Origin: Neodiprion pinetum
Lineage: Eukaryota > Arthropoda > Insecta > Hymenoptera > Diprionidae
Assembly: GCF_021155775.2 (NCBI RefSeq)
Contig: NC_060234.1
Span: forward strand, 32,113,026 to 32,177,025
Reading direction: 5' to 3'
DNA: 64,000 nt
Of this stretch, positions 61,302 to 64,000 are shown piece by piece. The translations under genes were made by a program, and so were the position numbers. The notes under the pieces were generated by a model. The model searched no databases, was not told where the DNA came from, and worked only from the letters and a program-made list of their open reading frames with translations. Within the stretch, counting starts at the first letter, position 1; each line of letters opens with the position of its first letter.

Positions 61302-62050
61302 GTACGCATTAGTGTGGTCGTTAAAAATTAAAATCTTTGCGGCGCCCGAAAAAATCCTTCCTTCTGATGAGAAACTACGGGGAAAATTTTGCTTTTGCGA
61401 TTTAAACAAAAATAACACGTGCCGACGGCCAATTGAAGTTTTTCGATAAAATTATGGTTTTTTTTTTTAATTTGTCTCAGTAGTTAAGTTTGGGTAAAAA
61501 TCATCAAAAACGGCTTGTAGAAAATTAAATTCTCTACAAAATTTTTTTTTTATCACCATATTTAGAGCTAAACAGCTAAATTAGAATTTTTTTTTTATCA
61601 CCATATTTAGAGCTAAACAGCTAAAACAGAATTTTTAGCTCTAAATATGGTGATAAAAAAAAAATTTTGTAGAGAATTTAATTTTCTACAAGCCGTTTTT
61701 GATGATTTGAGAGCTAAATAGCTAAATTAGAATTTTTTTTTTATCACCATATTTAGAGCTAAACAGCTAAAACAGAATTTTTAGCTCTAAATATGGTGAT
61801 AAAAAAAAAATTTTGTAGAGAATTTAATTTTCTACAAGCCGTTTTTGATGATTTTTACCCAAACTTAACTAGTGAGACAAATTAAAAAAAAAAACCATAA
61901 TTTTATCGAAAAACTTCAATTGGCCGTCGGCACGTGTTATTTTTGTTTAAATCGCAAAAGCAAAATTTTCCCCGTAGTTTCTCATCAGAAGGAAGGATTT
62001 TTTCGGGCGCCGCAAAGATTTTAATTTTTAACGACCACACTAGTACGCAT
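61302..62050. mobile_element. Foldback non-autonomous DNA transposon with 8-bp target-site duplication (hAT-like MITE)
   Basis: The element spans 61310-62042 (733 bases) and is flanked by identical GTACGCAT copies at 61302-61309 and 62043-62050. Its ends are TAGTGTGGTCG and the exact complement CGACCACACTA. The two arms, roughly 260-300 bases each, are near-perfect inverted copies of each other; one mismatch is CAGTAG against CACTAG. The centre holds a tandem duplication of a smaller hairpin. No transposase reading frame is present. An 8-bp duplication and TAGNG-like ends fit the hAT superfamily, with Merlin as an alternative since it also makes 8-9 bp duplications. The intact duplication and near-identical arms point to a recent insertion. 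Confidence 0.9.
61530..61830. repeat. Nested hairpin duplication inside the foldback transposon
   Basis: The core unit (AT-tract, ATCACCATATTTAGAGCTAA, short loop, and its complement) is present as two hairpins in tandem, separated by GATTTGAGAGCTAAATAGC. An extra forward half-copy lies on the left. The whole region can therefore fold both as one long stem and as two separate stems. Confidence 0.85.
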
Positions 62051-64000
62051 ACTGCAAATAGATACATGTATATGTGTATGTATGTATGTATTCCACTGAT
62101 ACATGTAGTTTGAACAGATAAATGCAAATATTGATAAAAGTGTCAAAAAAATAATATACAAATATATAATATTGTAACACGTTATACGAATCTAACGAGA
62201 ATCAAAAAAAAAAAAGAAACCTATTTTGTAACTTGGATGAAAATATTTCGAATGTCTTTGTAAAAGGGTCGTTGCACGTTATAATTAGTACACATACGTT
62301 TCTCGCCAGTTTATGCATTTCAACGAATCGTTATTTCGACAATCCTGCTCAATATACAAAGTTATACATAACCAACTGCCAGCCAACCAGATATGCAAAA
62401 ACTATGCCCCTTTTTACAGAGAGTCGTTCTATTGTCGACATATATTTTTAGCCATTTAAATTTAGTTACTTTAGTAAGGTGCTACTCTGTATATACACTG
62501 ACTCAATGTGAAGAAAAAATTCGTCCCTACAATTCGACAGATCTTTAAAAAGTAATACGAGGGAAATTACGTTGCGAGGCGTATGGTTTTATTTCTAATA
62601 AATTGTAAAACACTCGTTGTAAATTTTCACTAATTCTTTGAAATAAAATGTAATGATGCTTCTACTATTTTTAGGTAAATCCATCTCGAACTGCCGAGTA
62701 ATCTTCTTCCAATTACGCTTGCACTCTTTAGTTGCATCAGTTTAAATTACACTCGATCGCTGTAAAAGTTTCACTGAAAGTTGCGAGAACTGTACAGATA
62801 AGCTTCAGTTGGAGAACCGCTCGTAAGCCACCTTCGACGGACTCAATAAAATAAACGAGATCGCAGGTGATCGGAAGAGGGTCAGATAAACCGATCAATT
62901 TTTTATTACGTTATAAGAAGAGTGCGCATCACAATAACAACGCTGCACGGCGTAAGAATATGATACAGATGGAATGGAATAATCAATAGCAGAATGGAGG
63001 TAGTGGCATATAATTATAATCATTCACACACCGCAAATCCATAACCAAAGAATGAACAAAGCTGCGATAAATCAGCTGTAATTCTGTGCAATGGGTAAAT
63101 CGTATAGATTCATGGATTCGAACGTTTCCAATTAACCCCAGCTGTTCTCTTTGTTCGTTTTTATCGATTTACTGAGCGTGCAGAAATAAGCCAGCTCGCC
63201 TAATCCCCGGTGTATCCGGGCTGCTGGGCTCGACGTCGGCTATCTTAACGTGGACCATTGTATTCTATGCAGAGTTTTTTTTTTTCAGCTCCGAGTGAGG
63301 CTAAAAAACGTGACATGTTTTTTTGTGGTAAAAGGGTATCGGGGGTCCTTTATGATAAACTTGAGGGATTGCTATTGCTTCACGGTATCAAGTAGTAGAA
63401 TAACGCCAGCGAGACCCTCGATCTTTTCACGCCCACAGCTCTTCGGCACATTAAAGGTATCAAAGACCGAATATAATTAACGAACCACGATAGCTCCAGC
63501 GGTTTGTCATTCTTCAGGGGCAGCGTGGTCAATCCTATTCTCCAGCTTCATTTGTCTCACTTGAAAAGTATTCTACGGCCGTACCCACATTTATCATCCC
63601 CTTCAGATGCCTGAAGCATCCTACAGGATGTAGCGCGTGTACGCTCGGACGGAATGTGTTTGATTATTCACATTATGAAATTATGTGCTTTTCATTTACA
63701 CTGGTAGATCGCAAGCTACATAGTAAATTATAACGAATAAAAGGTTCTGATGATTAATATTGGTCAGAGGGTCGCACAGAATTTGGGGTGCAAATTAAAA
63801 AGAAGGAATTCAATTTTGTACAATAGCATACTTCAGTATCTGGTGAATTCTGCGAATACTTTAAAATGCGAAAACAATCAGCCTTTGAGTGTGGGAAAAT
63901 TCTGAAAAGTCGACTTGACGGGCCAGACGATATTTTCGTAGATTTGACATATAATATATATGTACATCTAGATAAGCTTCTTGTCGTAGTTATTTTGTAT
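62051..64000. other. Right end of window, no gene supported
   Basis: AT-rich non-coding sequence. Open frames of 72-76 codons match nothing I know. Confidence 0.55.

Noticed and set aside
61903..62127. Minus-strand 74-codon frame at the right end of the foldback element
   Set aside because: It runs out of the inverted-repeat arm into flanking DNA and encodes no transposase motif.

Overview
The window looks like nuclear DNA of an insect, most plausibly a hymenopteran. Spliceosomal introns with GT/AG borders, an innexin gene closest to insect shaking-B, an insect-type ZP-domain membrane protein and long non-coding stretches of moderate AT content support this. The species and order cannot be fixed from sequence alone. 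Two protein-coding genes, both on the + strand, can be supported. Most of the rest is intron or intergenic DNA with repeats.

From 1 to about 12.5 kb there is no gene I can support. This part holds an old direct duplication (about 1.45-2.74 kb and 7.06-8.40 kb), a TA microsatellite, a 19-base G run, a 15-base C run and a cluster of short ACCGAAAT-type repeats.

From 12.5 to 32.2 kb lies shaking-B (shakB), a gap-junction innexin. Three alternative 5' coding cassettes each encode the cytoplasmic N-terminus, the first membrane segment, the first extracellular loop and the start of the second membrane segment. Cassette A has three exons (12.5-14.2 kb), cassette B is one exon (21.6 kb) and cassette C is one exon (27.9 kb). 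All three end in phase 0 and can join the same three downstream exons (30.2, 31.0 and 31.96 kb). The predicted proteins are about 373-384 residues, or 442 if an in-frame N-terminal extension of isoform A is used. A TATA-containing GC-rich block at 19.2-19.7 kb may be the promoter and leader of isoform B.

From 32.2 to 52.9 kb no coding gene is supported. The stretch contains an (AAT)29 microsatellite, a tRNA-like fragment, and two GC-rich blocks ending in splice-donor-like sites that could be distal first exons.

From 52.9 to 59.2 kb lies a single-pass membrane protein with a signal peptide, a four-cysteine ZP-N-type module, one transmembrane helix and a tail of about 745 residues. The tail carries four copies of a short (W/F)-(D/S)-V-x-(I/M)-R motif. 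Its start appears to sit on a small exon 3.2 kb upstream of the main coding exons.

The last 4.7 kb is non-coding apart from a 733-bp foldback transposon (61310-62042) flanked by a perfect 8-bp target-site duplication, best explained as a non-autonomous hAT-type element.
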